From contig JAIVFJ010000277.1 in the NCBI GenBank assembly GCA_025765615.1, positions 1-64,000 on the forward strand: DNA of 64,000 nt, read 5' to 3'. Position numbers and translations under genes: made by a program. Position 1 is the first letter of the stretch. The number at the start of each line of letters is the position of its first letter. Below are positions 35,306 to 47,508 of this stretch, piece after piece. The stretch is from Zopfochytrium polystomum (lineage: Eukaryota; Chytridiomycota; Chytridiomycetes; Chytridiales; Chytridiaceae). A model generated the notes under the pieces. It made no database searches and had not been told where the DNA came from. It saw only the letters and a list, made by a program, of their open reading frames with translations.

Positions 35306-36330
35306 ATCAAGCCGGAGTAAGAAAAGCGTCCAGGAAACAAAGAAAAAGAGAATGGAAAGACGGTGGCATTTTTTGGTTCAGCGTTCGGTTAGGACTATAC
35401 CCCTGCCGCTCACTCTGCCCCTTTTATGACGTTGTTTTGGCTTTTTTTTTTTTTTTAAACCTGCTCGCTCCCAAGCACCAGCACTCAGTTCCCGTTTGCC
35501 ACTAATTTTTCCCGCCTTCCACTCGTTCAGTCCCGCTTTGCCCGCTATCTTTTCTTCGGGGCCTTTGTAACCTCCAGAACCTGTTCGCCATTTTGTTTCG
35601 TTGATTGTAACCACCCCCCCCGTTATGTTGATCCTGTTCGACACACTCTTCCGTTTATGGGGGACGCCGGGCAGAGAAACGCGTTTCGCACTAAAAAAAC
35701 ATCCCCTTTACGCTTTCTTCTCACCGCGAACGTCGGAGGTTTCTTCCTTGTGTGACCCCCCTTGCTGTCCGGGCCTTGGAGACCTCCCCCTGCGGGCTCG
35801 TTGATGGCTTCCCCCCTCACTCGAAATCGCCTTTCCTTTTGGACCAAATAACCCTTTTTCCTTTCCCTTGTTTTTTCCTGTCTCTCTGTTGTTCTTCACT
35901 TGGATCTTCTATGATTTCAATCGCCCCAAGAGAAGAAAAAACGCTCACCCACGAGTTTTTTGGGAAGCGAAACCTTCTATGAAAACCAAAAAAAAAAAAA
36001 GAAAAAAAAAGAGGGGACATCTACATCCGGCTATTGCGACCACTTTTGTCATTGCCTTCAGACTCTTCTTATGACCGTCCCCAAGATTTTTTTCTCCTTT
36101 CTTTCTCTCTTGCCTTTTCTCCAAGAAATCTCTTGTGAGGATTGTCCCGGTTGCCCCCAACCCCGAACACTGCCTGCCCTAGAGCGCCTGCAAGCGATCC
36201 CATTCCTGATCCCTTTCTTTTCCCATTTCGACGTGATTGCGGCGTTCGGCCGCGATTTTCGGCTGTGATTTTCGGCTGCGATCTCGCCCTTTTGCTCGCG
36301 CCGGCGAAGCCGCCGCCCTATCTGGATTAG
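35306..36330. other. Intergenic region, no gene seen
   Basis: 3' flank of transporter paralog 1. T-tract at 35442-35456, A-tract at 35988-36010. GC-rich host sequence gives way to AT-rich retroelement sequence near 36340. Confidence 0.45.
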
Positions 36331-36940
36331 TCTCGCTATTATGGTGTGGTAATAAAGAACCACCCGTTTATGTTGAAAAATCACCTCCATACATGAAGGA
36401 ATATAATGGATTAGCTGAGAAAACAATTCAAACAATCAAAGAAATGGCTGACTGTTTATGGAAACAGGAGAATTGCCTCAAAAGCTTTATGATTATGCAG
36501 TAAGAATCCTCTGCATTCCTATACAAATGCATACCATTCGACATATGGCATAAAGTTGAAGCAATTCAAGATCTTCACCCATTTGGCTGCCTAATTGCTG
36601 TCTATATGGAAGTGGAGCAAAGGCAGAAAACAAAAGATTTATAAAAGAAAGATCATGCAGAATTTTGTTTTCCTTGCTGTAATGGACATAATCTCAGGAG
36701 AAAAACAATCATTGAATATACTCACAGAAGAGTGAGATTTTAACTTTCATTGGATTGGATGAAACAAAAATTCCTGAAGTAATAAAACAAGAGGAGTAAT
36801 TGTTCCTGATGATTTCAAGATGAAGAAGATAAGGATATTGTTTTCCTAACCTTACTTCTACAAACCTGTTGAACCTATCAATAAGAAAGGTTCAAGACTA
36901 TCTTCATGTTCATAAAGTATCACTTACTGAATATCATGAG

Positions 36941-37000
36941 ATTACTCCGAAAATTATTAGATTACTCCGAAAATTATTAGATTACTCCGAAAATTATTAG
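36941..37000. repeat. Perfect 20-bp tandem repeat, three copies
   Basis: ATTACTCCGAAAATTATTAG repeated exactly three times inside the copia remnant. Because 20 is not a multiple of 3, it disrupts the frame. Confidence 0.95.
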
Positions 37001-37104
37001 TAGGGTTGAAGTGGGTGGAAAGCTTAATCTGAAGTATAATCGAATTAGGCCTAAGAATGAATCTATTAATTGGTCAACACCTCAGTCTGCAGTGTATCCA
37101 TTGG

Positions 37105-37328
37105 TGTCAGGAACGGGGCAGGACAGGACAAGGCAGACAAGGAACTGAGAGGAGTGATGATTGTATTGGAAACAATAATTCCCTTGAGGGATGGGACAGG
37201 TTCCCCATCCCCCTTTTATACCTTTTGAGAGTCTTCCTTGTCAAGACTCAAAGAAAGTTCCAGAAAGAGCAATTAGTAATACAATGATACCAATGATACC
37301 AATGACAACAAGACAAGTCAGGAAAGCA
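37105..37328 (+). repeat. R4 repeat, 224 bp, copy 2
   Basis: Differs from 13559-13782 at two positions by eye. Inserted between integrase and RT remnants of the copia element, so it is younger than that element. Confidence 0.8.
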
Positions 37329-38484
37329 AACTTTCTGGCAGGTATGTTTCGAGGAATGAATTCCGGGACAGAAAATGATATACATGAGCTATATCTTAAA
37401 GATTCAGTCACATACAATGTGTTACTTGGACTCAAATAGGTTTTTGATGTCAAAGAAAATACAGAAGGCTTAGTAGAGCGTTTCAGGGCAAGATGTGCAG
37501 CACAAGGTTTTGAAACAAATGAAGGAATAAACGATACTGAAACATACTCCCCCGTTGTCTGTGCAGAAACAATTGGGACAATCATTGCAATATCTGTATA
37601 TTTCAATATGGGCATAGAACAAATGGATGTATCAACAACTTAAATGGACGACTAAGAGAAGATAATTTCACAAAATGTCTCCACCGATTTGAGGTAATGG
37701 ACCCAGAGGTCTTCAATACGTACTAAAGTTGACACATAGCCTTTATTTTGCATCAATCTGCAAGAGAATGGTATTTACTGCCAAAGAATCGATTGAGAAG
37801 CATGGCTACAAACCACTTAAAAGTGAACATCCACTTTGACAAAATTATTAAGAAATTGTTTATTGTTGCTATATACGTGGATGACATTATGCATCAAATG
37901 ACAAACAAATGATTCAAGACTTAAAATTCAAATTAAAAAGGATTTTATCATGACTGACCAAGGTCAAGCAAATTGGCTTTTGAAGGTAGAAATGAAAAGA
38001 AGCAGTCAAAGTATTCTGATAATCCAAAGATTGTATGCAGAAAAATCTTCAAACAATTTGGAACTTGGGATATTGCAATTGAAGATTGTGATGATACACT
38101 AATGATTACAATTGGAAAGCATTAACACGCATCTGTTGCTATATAAGTGGAACATATGATATGGGATTATTCTATCATACAACAAATAAAGGAATAATAA
38201 TTTTTGATTCTGATCAAGAGGAATTAGGCATGGCCCCATAACAACATCCAAAAGGATGCTATGGAGATGAAAAATATTACAGATCAAGGACTAGATATGT
38301 TTTCATGATCTATGGATGTTTGCTTAGTTGATCTGACCAGACCAATAAGTTCAACAGAAGCTGAATACACTGCATTAGCAGAAGCATGCAAAGAAGCAAT
38401 GTGGATTAAAACTCTTTTAAATGAGATTCATCTCGAAACAGATAGTGTAGAAGTTGCACAAGACAATAAATCTACAATAGCAAT

Positions 38485-38694
38485 TGTAAACAGTCTACTC
38501 GTGAGTGAGTGGAAGGAGTGAATGAAGTGGAAATGTGTGCTTGTGGGTGGTCCTTCTCCCCAGCTTGGAGAGAAAGAGGAAAAACTCTGTTATGAATTAT
38601 TGATACATAATGATGATTTGCACACTGTAATAGTTTCTAGGCAAGCGTGACCAGCACAGGGTAAAAACCTCTCCTGTATCATCTGCTTGAGCAC
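38485..38694 (+). repeat. R3 LTR-like repeat, copy 3 (3'-truncated)
   Basis: Starts TGTAAACAGTCTACTC directly after the copia RNase H frame and stops at CTGCTTGAGCA, where copy B begins. Confidence 0.75.
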
Positions 38695-41020
38695 CAAGAA
38701 GGCCATGTGAAGTTGGTGTCAATCCATGCTGAGACCACTTTTCAACTCTGTGCTGATGATCATCGTTCACTTATTCCAAGCGTCCTCCATCTAATTGGCA
38801 ATACAGGGCCGAGTATCATCTTTCGCTTATCCCTAGCATCCTCCCCCTTAAGTGGAAGATGATGTTTGATATTGCACTGGCAAAGTGGTTAGAGGATCGT
38901 TAAACTATTCAACCAGTCCTTGTTCTATCAATGAATGGACAGCAAATTGTCTTTGGCTGAAGTTATGTGAGCGAAGATAAAGAGAGGCTTAGCCTGATGT
39001 AACAGAGTCCAAAGTCATGAGGAAATTGCACAAGGTTGCCATGGTTGTGAGAGTTGGCACTTCCATAACTATTCGTCATCCCAATCACAAATATGTTTGA
39101 TAGTGGGAGTTGCAGTGTGGTTGAAAACACTCTGATCTCAAAAGGTGGCCATGTCAATGATAGTTGTATCAGGGAATCCAGAAATTGAACCGCTGACTCC
39201 ATGGGTCAATAGGTGAGGAAATCACCATATCACTAAATCTGAATTTGTTATGCCCTGTTGAAAATGAGTAAGTATTATTAAAAGGGCACAGGGGCAGTTG
39301 TTAGTCGTGCAGGTCTCCAAAAACTGAAATGCCTGTGTTGATGTTCATGGAATGATGAATCATTACTGACAGGAGACTGCATGGCTGAATGTTGAGAGGA
39401 TAAAGGCAGTTACTTTGATGCATATCAAAAGAGAAGAGCAAAACACTTAGCAGATTGATTGATTATTAGTTAATGGAGCAAGTTACTTTTTGAGGACCTC
39501 TGCTGTTTGTTCTTCAATTGATATGAAGAAGCAGGTAATCAGGACAGTAACAGTTGATGTGGTGATTTCTGGTGCAGTAGTAGTTGAGCCTTTGTCACTT
39601 TGATTGGCCAGCTCAATGTGTTGAACAAGAAAAACTTTTCCTTTCCCCATATCCAACAGGCTTTGGCCCAGTGAGCCAACAAAGATTCAAACAACTTGTT
39701 GGAAAGGGCGAATATGATGGAGAATTTCTCCAGCTGTTGACTTTGCAAATCTGTCAACTTGATGGTATGCTTTGGTGATCAGGTAATGAAGGCATCTGAG
39801 GTTTTTTCTCTTGCCCATGAGGCAGAGGCACCAATTCGTATCTCTGTCGTTGGAATGGTCCATCTCTGATGAGAGAGGTTGCAGTGTCGCTGTCTAGTGG
39901 AGGATTAACCGCATCATTCTGCTTTGCTTGAGTCAGTAGTCATGTTGTTTTCTCAGGACGATTATGTGTGCCAAGTTTGAAAGGATTTCGTTGGATTTTG
40001 GGTGCGTTGTGAAAGTGGTGTTGCAGCAGATGAAAAGTTGGTTTGTTAGCTTGGTGAGTGTCAGGTAGTGGGGTGGTCGTTGTCCCCAATTTGGGGCAGA
40101 AAATCAAAAATTAATGGTGAGGGTTGGAGGTAATCTGGTGACCCTGAATGGAAAAAGGTGTCACTTATCACAAAGGAGAGTAATTTTGGGATACTGCTGG
40201 TGACAGTTGTGTAGTCCAGAAGCAGGACTTTCCAATGATAGCTTGGGATTGGCTGGGGGAGGTCTGGAAGGCCAGCAAATCGAGGTTGAAGTTGGAAAAG
40301 TGGGCGACGACTTTGGAGGCGGTGGATATGATGTAGGAGCGTCAGATCCGAGATCAGGAGGTTTGTTGGAAAGAGGAGATTGAGAGCTTTCTAATGGTAG
40401 TAACAAAATTGCTGTACAATGTCTGTAGCACCTGTGTTTGGTCCGCAAAGTTGGCAGATCTGAAAAGCGTACAACCCCTTCTACTGATTGGATCTGGCTG
40501 GAACCAAGGGGAATGTGATTGGGATGGGTAACGATTTTGAATGAAAGAATTCGCTATGATGGCTGATTGATGGATTGGGCTGCTGTGGTGAACACTACTG
40601 AAGGTGGTGGTGGTGGGAGGTTGATCTTGGCTTCTGTCATTGGAAAAAGGCTGCAAGTCATCCTTGCAGAGCAGTATCAGGTCAAAGCTCCTGCACACTG
40701 CTTTCACCAAAAGACCCAAAACTAACAGGAATGGGTATTGACCTTCATTGCTTCTAAGACAGGTTATTCTCTCTATCCTGGTGAGGCAGAGGTCTGTCTC
40801 CTGGTAGGATGGAGCAAGAAGTGTCCCACTGTCTCCCACCCTGGTGGCACCCTCTTCCTTGGATTGAGTTGGAACACTCTCCTTGGAGTGAGACAAGTTG
40901 TGTCTGGTTCTGTTAAGTGGAAAACAGTTCTGATTGGGTTCAACAGCCACCTCTGCACACTGACTGTTCCTTGTGTCTGCCCTTTGTCTCTCCAACCCTC
41001 CAACTCTGGGTTTTTGCAGA
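38485..41020 (-). mobile_element. Nested insertion: R3 repeat plus inverted retroelement copy B
   Basis: Separates the RNase H coding sequence of the copia element. The left part (38485-38694) is an R3 copy; 38697-40730 is the reverse complement of the copy A retroelement (340-600 and 1555-3700). It includes the gag core (minus strand, around 39757-39600, EKFSIIFALSNKLFESLLAH) and the R1 terminal segment at 40590-40730. 40730-41010 has no match in the window and may be the LTR of copy B. The host copia sequence lacks about 20 residues at the junction, so a small deletion accompanied the insertion. Confidence 0.7.
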
Positions 41021-41459
41021 TGGCAAAATAAAACTAGTTTATTGTCCAACTGAATTAATGATTGCTGACATATTAACCAAACCCTTACCAAGGCAACAAT
41101 TTCTAAAGTTGCGTTCATTGCTTGGATCAAAGAGTTACAGAACGATTTTGTTAGAAAACATCGAAACAGTTCAGCTACTAAGTCACCGTTTTTCCTCTCC
41201 TCAAAGAGTTTTCCCTTAGAGATAATCAGGCCTGGTTGGACTCCAGGAGGTAATTTTCCCTATGTTAAGTATCCTAAATATCAAGACAGTTTGCAAATCA
41301 TAACACTCCTGAAATGCAAGGGGGTGTTGTAATATCTCCACTTTCACTCGTGATTGGTGATGTCATACTTGCGTTTTTGTAAGCTTTATAAAATGACATA
41401 AAAAGCTTTTAAAAAAAAGTCAAAGGGCCCCATCAACCCATTTGACAAATTGAGCTTTT

Positions 41460-41916
41460 CCATCAAATGCACACCATATAAAAAAGGAAAGTGCTGAATT
41501 CATCAAAAAGTAGTGCGAAAAAAAACGTTTGAAAAAGAGCTGACAGAATCAACATGACAACCCTCGCTGACTCGGTCCACCAAGGACCCACAGCGCAACA
41601 GCGCGTTGGAGGGCGGTGCAGGGGTGGCCAGTGCCAGCGAGTCCCCTGCAAGTGGTAAGGAAGGACGGCGGCCAAGGGCCTACCATCCCACCCGTTCACT
41701 CTGTCCAAAGTTTTGCTTTTCTGCAACCCCTCCCCTCTCAGCAACGCAGTGAGAGACAATATTTGCAGCAGTGTCTGTTAGCACTCTTGTTGCGCTAGTT
41801 GGGATTGTTTGTGCTATCACAGATCTCTCCTGTTGTCCCTGAGTGTCAGTTCTTTCCCCACACTCACAAATAAGCAGGACTATCAGCCACTCAACTGCTT
41901 ATTCAGTGTATGCCTA
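41460..41916. other. No gene seen
   Basis: Spacer between the copia 3' end and repeat R2 copy 3; mixed composition, no supported frame. Confidence 0.35.
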
Positions 41917-42238
41917 TGTGAGACTATACAGACTCCTTTGACCCTGGGATCTGGGCCTTAGAGTGAGGGAAAGCAAATAATAAGCTAAAACTAACTTTAT
42001 TGGGCTGTTGTCTAGGGGTGTTTCAACCCTGCTGCTTGCCTTGTCCACAAAGTATCCCCACTGATCTGTCTAACAGGGGTTTCAAACACAAAGAATGAAC
42101 ATTCAGAGGAACAATCCTCTGAAGGATTGGTGCGGGAGCACTGATTACTCGCATGGCCACAGGCTGGTGCAAGGGGAAACAGAAGGGCACTCCTGAGGGC
42201 GCAACACGACCGCAGAATAAAGAGAGAGAAGAGGAGAT
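41917..42238 (+). repeat. Dispersed repeat R2, copy 3
   Basis: Matches 5466-5790 over its whole length in direct orientation, including the AATAAA near the end. Confidence 0.8.
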
Positions 42239-42244
42239 TGAAGA

Positions 42245-45200
42245 GAACAACTTTGTTCAAAAATGCAGCTCTTTAGAGTGGCAACTGTATGGGCCATCCT
42301 GCAATATTGATGATGAACACCTGCAAAAAGTATGGAAGAAGGTCATGTTGTGTGCCCTTTACTACCATATCTAAATGGATTGTGACAGCTACTGTCTTAC
42401 TTTCGAAAGATTGAGCACCAGTGCTTGGTCTGATGACAAGTCAAATCCCACTGCTGAAATTAGACCACTTCTCAGTGTCTGTGCAACCGTTCATCCAGGC
42501 TGCTCAAACCAAACAACTGCTGATATTGAGTCAGCACTACTACAGCCTCCACAGACTCTTTTTGAAAAAACAAGGAATTTCCAGTTTTGCCAAAACTCAG
42601 GAGGGTCTTGCAGAACAGGAGGCAAGAGAAGCAGTCCATGGCTTCAAAAAGGTCAAGAAAGATTTATGGAAGAATGCCAAGAAAGTAACATCAGGCTTAA
42701 TTTACCAGCACAAAAAGGCTCTTAAGCCTGATACATCAGTAGTATTATCTGGCAAGGATTGTCTGAAAATGAATGACAGGAGCTCTTATGAGATCCTCTA
42801 CATCTCTGAAGGCTCATCCCATAGTCTAGTGGATATGTGGGGAAAGGGCAAGTCATCAATGATGGGGAACTCCTGGTTCTAGGGGCCAGTACCCTGGTGT
42901 TGGTGTTAATACTACTCTCTATGTATGCTCTGAAAGCACAGATATACCTATCAATAACTGTCATGAGTCATTCCTGACTCATGAATGCCATAACAGCCAT
43001 GAACAAACATACAGAGACAAGTCTCCACATGAATGAATCATGGGTGCCATAGGCATGAGATGACAGGGTTAAGCCCTGGAGCGCCCATACAGGACGGAAT
43101 GGTATCCATCATACCAACTTGATGTGGAAGATGAGACAGGCTTGACTTGAAGAGGGAAGAACCTGATGGTGAAGTTGTGCTCAAAAGAGGGGTGCAATGG
43201 CAGATTATTGTAAGTTACAAAGAAAGCTTGGCCCACTCTGCACTAGCCTCTCTAAGTTCTCATCTCAGTAGACCCAACCCAGCTTGGTCTTCACACACTC
43301 TTGCTGTGGGAATGGGGCACTCACACAGCTTGGCCTACTCTGCACTTGCCTGGGGGAATGCTACCTCTACTTGCTTGGTCTGGGGGCTCTGGCCAAAGAG
43401 GGCTTCTAATCAACCCTGCTTGGCCTACTCTGCACTTGCCAGGGGGATCTCCTTCACCAAAAGAGGACTCCATCTTCCCCGCTTGGCCCACTCTGCACTT
43501 TGCCAGGAAGGGTCTCCTATCCACCACACACATGGTCTTTTGGGGAGGCACTCACCTTACAACACCTGAAAGGAGATATGAGGGACGCAACTAGTCAAAC
43601 GGGGGCTGCCCAAGGGGGAGTCTTATTGATTGTTTTGAGTTGAGAGTTATTATTGAAGAGAAGAAGGGGGGAAAGGGGCAGTATTTATGGGGATCAGAGA
43701 GAGAAAGAAAGAAGGAGGAAGAAAAAGAAGAAAAAGACAAAAGATAGGAAAAAGGAGAAAATGAAAGAAAAGAACAATTTGTAAGAATGAATCATCTTTC
43801 AGCCACACCCCCCTCCACCCAGTGTCTCTCCTGCCTCAAATTTGAGATGGGCTGAAAATTGAGGGCTGGGAGGCCACATCAGTGCAGGGACAGAGGCTTG
43901 AAAGGTGGGAAAAAGGGAAAATAAGAGAAAATGAGTAAAAATAAGAAGAAATAAAGGGTGTGCGCCTTGTGCTTAGGCCCATTCAGCACAAGGAACACCA
44001 GATGCTCTTTTTGATGCGGGGCATCAGCACTGAGTTACTTTTGAAACTAAGAATAAGTATTCAAAGATAGGAATAGAGTGATTGTTTGTGATTGATGGGG
44101 GGCCACTATATGTAAAGGTAAAACCAATGAACTAGTCAAGGAAGAACTTTTAAAGAGACCTCAACAGCTCAATGGCCCATGAGATTAGGAATCTCACTCT
44201 CTGCAGAGATGAGGAGATGGATTCGAGTAAGCACGCCGCAGCAGTTGGCCAAAGAATGGAGTATGAAAAGCTTCGAGAAGCAAGTTTTGATTCAATTGTG
44301 GAAGTTTTATGCAAATGGAAGGACTTGAAGACATTTGTGACAAGCTTGTCAATGATTGCGAACTGTGAGAGCGTCTGTGGCACCTCACAGACTATGAAAT
44401 ACTTAAACAGCAACTTCTGCGGTCAGGAAGGAGGGCAAACCATCCAAGGAGCTCTTTCTGCCAAAGACATGAAGAATGATTTTCTTGATGCAGAGGCAAC
44501 GAACCTTAAGTGAAACACTTTCCTGGACAGGACATTTGGAAAGCTCTTCACAATCCACCAAAGAACCTGCACGATCCATCTGGAAGCACTTGCTGACCTT
44601 TTTTGAGAACCCAGCTCACCAAAAGTGCAAACAGCTGGTCAGCAACTTTCTCAAGCTCAAAGAATTTGCAGATCTCAGCCCCAGTGAAGCGTGGAAACAA
44701 GTAACATGATCAGATTCATACTCGAAATTCTTCTAAGAAAGTCGTGGGATTGTGATGCAATGGATGTTGAGCAAGGACAGCTGGCCTTTAGCAAGCCAGT
44801 CATCAAACACCGTACTGATCGTGGCTATCACAAGGAGGCAAAATTTGCAGGCCCGATTGTTGTGCTTTTATGATGCATTTGACTCAAGGACTTCCTGAGA
44901 GTGAAAGAATGGCAGTATGCAAAGAAGTCATGGAATACTTCCAAGCAAAGCTTGGAAGCGAATTACCATCACCTCTAACTTGCAACAAAGTCACATTTCT
45001 CTGGTCTGAACTGTGAAGTTGCGTGGGGCATCTTAATGAATGCAGCGGCTTTGAAAGCTCTTCTCAAACTCAGGATGCAGAACGTGCAAAGAAAAAGGAT
45101 GAAGTAGCTTTCCCAGTCTTGAATACTTGCATCCTTGGAGCAAACCCTGTCGAACAAATCTTCAATCATAAATGGGAAAAGGATAGGTCTGGTGGATGTG

Positions 45201-45775
45201 GAAGGAACAATAAATCAAATGTAGAAGAACTGAAGTCATCAGTCAATACTGTTCTGGTTGCAGAAAAGTATGTCAACATACGCAATGAAAAGCGTGAATT
45301 TTCTATTGGAAGAGGATCATCAGGAAAACCCTACATTGATAAGACTGCAGAGGAAGATCTGAGTTCATAGAACAATCCTGCCTGCCGAAAAGATTTACAG
45401 TGAATTTCATATTCCTTGAGATTTTGGGGGGACTTGAAAAAAAAGTTTTTGATTAGGAGCGGTGGTCCGTCTCCATTTCAGGGTGATCTGTCTCCAATTG
45501 TCAAAATTTTTTTTTGCCCTCCACCAAACTTTTTTGCTGCCTCAAAATCTCAAGGTATATGACATTCACAGTGAGCCATTGGCAGGAGAAAAAAAAGCAA
45601 AATCTATTCATATAGGCCCATGTGAAATGCCAATCCCAACTCTTCAGAGCTTCAGCAAGATGAAGGCTAAAGCTGCGGATTTCGCTCTCTTCCCAGATGC
45701 CAAGGAGAAAACCCTGCCATCTTCAAGCAGGCTGGTCCACTTTGATGCCTCACTGCCTTCACTGTGAACTAGGAG
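42245..45775 (+). mobile_element. Unidentified decayed coding element
   Basis: A long stretch of plus-strand protein-like sequence broken by stops and shifts. Pieces lie at 42245-42880 (ends VDMWGKGKSSMMGNSWF), 44172-44513 (AHEIRNLTLCRDEEMDSSKH), 44476-44709, 44740-45000 (helical, Lys/Glu-rich), 45023-45370 and 45550-45767 (HIGPCEMPIPTLQSFSKM). Codon style is AT-richer than host genes and similar to the flanking retroelements, so transposon origin is likely. I recognise no polymerase, integrase or DDE motif, so the class is open. A minisatellite sits at 43226-43500. Confidence 0.4.
43226..43500 (+). repeat. Minisatellite with GCTTGGCCYACTCTGCACT core
   Basis: Four copies of a core of about 22 bp, near 43226, 43328, 43419 and 43478, spaced 102, 91 and 59 bp. 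On the plus strand it can read LAxSALAxG. Confidence 0.8.
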
Positions 45776-45779
45776 TCCC

Positions 45780-46185
45780 TTGTCAGATGTGACAAATCCA
45801 TGAAACAATTAAACATTTTATATGTTCCACCTTTATCCAATTATCTGTTTGGTTCTGAGGTGTGTGCTGCAAGAGCATTTCTTTCTCATTTTATTGCGAA
45901 ATAAAAACAGCCAATCATCACCTGGCGTTGGAAAGTTCCAAGGCTGGTTACAGCGGTTGCTCGAAAAGTGGGATCGAGGAGAAAGAAGGGGATGAAAAAG
46001 AAAAGAAAATTGTTCAAACAGTGTCGCCTTTGGTTTTGTTTTGGTTTTTTTTTTTTGTTTCGTTTGTTTGTTTTACCTACAACCAGTTTGGGTCGCCAAT
46101 ATTTCATCCGCCCAAAAAACGGCTAAAACCAAGCACAAAGAAACGCCCTACCGCCACATCCAAATAAATAATTCGAATATACAAT
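45780..46185. other. No gene seen
   Basis: Spacer between the unidentified element and the TIR element; a T-run lies at 46045-46056. Confidence 0.35.
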
Positions 46186-46187
46186 TA

Positions 46188-46315
46188 CAGCAATGCACCG
46201 AGAACGTTGCATTTTCGAAGAAGAACAAAAAAAGAAATGAAAGTGAATTCAAATTGACATCAAACTGAGCACGAGCTGAGAAGTGGTTCAAGTGAAGGTT
46301 CAAACAGAATTGGTT
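46188..46315 (+). repeat. Left terminal inverted repeat of the 618-bp element
   Basis: Matches the reverse complement of about 46685-46805. Confidence 0.8.
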
Positions 46316-46684
46316 TGGTCGGCGTCGGCCACGTTCCTTGAATCACTCGGAACGAAACAGGTCGACCAAGAGTGGCGCTCATAGCTGATGCGATCTCATC
46401 CTGGTGCAATGTTGGGTGCTCTCTGATCTCTGCAATACGTTCCATGTCCTCCCGACTGAGCATTCGTTGGTGACCAGATCGGGGAAGTGGTTCATGGGTC
46501 CCCCCTTTGTTGATATGTTTGAATCACATTGTGCACTGATCAAAGGCTGACGTCAAATTACTCGGCCAAATCACTTGGAGACCACCCTCCTTGAGATAGG
46601 ACTTGGATTCTCTCCCTGACATGAGTATGGATTCGTACTCCTTTCATTTTGAAGAGGCAGTGGCACGGAAGGGAGTTGAGGGCG

Positions 46685-46805
46685 ACGTGGCTGAACCTCA
46701 CTTGAACCACTTCTCAGCTTGTGCTCAGTTTGATGTCAAATTGAGTTCACTTTCATTTCTTTTTTTGCTCATCTTCGAAAATGCAACGTTCTCGGTGCAT
46801 TGCTG
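46685..46805 (-). repeat. Right terminal inverted repeat of the 618-bp element
   Basis: Reverse complement starts CAGCAATGCACCGAGAACG, as does the left end. Confidence 0.8.
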
Positions 46806-46809
46806 TAAT

Positions 46810-47449
46810 ATACTTTCCAAGAACTCTGCTCACCGAGAATTATGGAAACGGGGGGCTGGTCGGCAGATGCGACGACGGCGGGAAAATGGATTATTCATTT
46901 GGGCATGTTTGCAATTTGTGGGGGCTGAGCGAGTATTCGTACTGCGGTGCGAGGGCGGAAGCGCTTAAATAGAGAGCTCCAAAAAATTCCAATTACGAAA
47001 CACAAACACACACACACACACACGCAGGCTGCCCATTGCTCATTCGTTTTTTGCAGCTCCATTCACCCCCGCGTTGGCACGCACACATGAAGGCGGGATT
47101 GGGCCAAGGCCTACTCAGGCGCGGCTTCTGGTGAATGCGCCGCCGCATTCCATGACAACCTCGTCCCGTCTTCTACTTGCACACACTCTCTCTCTCTTTC
47201 TGTCTCTTTCTCTTTCTCTCTCTCACTCTCTCTTGCTCCATCCTATCATCCCTCGCCTGCCACGTGTGCCCCAGGGCGATGCTTGGAAGAGGACCTCCGG
47301 CGCGCCAAGATGCGGATCTTTGGGAAGGGGTACCGCGTCTCCCCATCTGAAGCAAGCAGAGCAAGCGCCTCGTGACGATAGCGCAATTATTAGGCAAGGC
47401 GAGCCGCCGCGCGGGTAATTGCAACAGGATAAACTCCAGGCGAAAGTGA

Positions 47450-47508
<59 letters not shown>

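Larger units (their letters stand above)
36335..41460 (+). mobile_element. Ty1/copia retrotransposon (3' half), interrupted by a nested insertion
   Basis: AT-rich pol remnants in order. Integrase tail: PPYMKEYNGLAEKTIQTIKE (36385-36450). Capsid-like linker: DLHPFGC. RT: EGLVERFRARCAAQGFETNE, then TYSPVV and EQMDVS (37455-37630), with the catalytic IYVDDIM near 37875. RNase H: ISSTEAEYTALAEACKEAMW (38347-38406), then QDNKSTIAIVNS ending at 38487. The RNase H frame resumes at about 41021 with GKIKLVYCPTELMIADILTK. A polypurine tract (GCAAGGGGG, 41317-41324) is followed by TGTTGTAATATC, the probable 3' LTR. R4 is inserted at 37105-37328. Many stops; dead. Confidence 0.85.
46188..46805. mobile_element. 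618-bp Tc1/mariner-type TIR element (deletion derivative)
   Basis: Bounded by TA dinucleotides (46186-46187, 46806-46807), the usual target duplication of this superfamily. Both ends begin CAGCAATGCACCGAGAACG and the inverted repeats extend about 120 bp with few mismatches. Between them the minus strand keeps only the N-terminal DNA-binding part of a transposase. One frame reads VRERIQVLSQGGWSPSDLAE; another reads EDMERIAEIREHPTLHQDEI, then SATLGRPVSFRVIQ. This is the paired helix-turn-helix order of Tc1-like transposases. The catalytic DDE part is absent, so the element is non-autonomous. Confidence 0.8.

Noticed and set aside
36937..37001. CRISPR-like array
   Set aside because: Three contiguous 20-bp copies with no spacers, in a eukaryotic retroelement.
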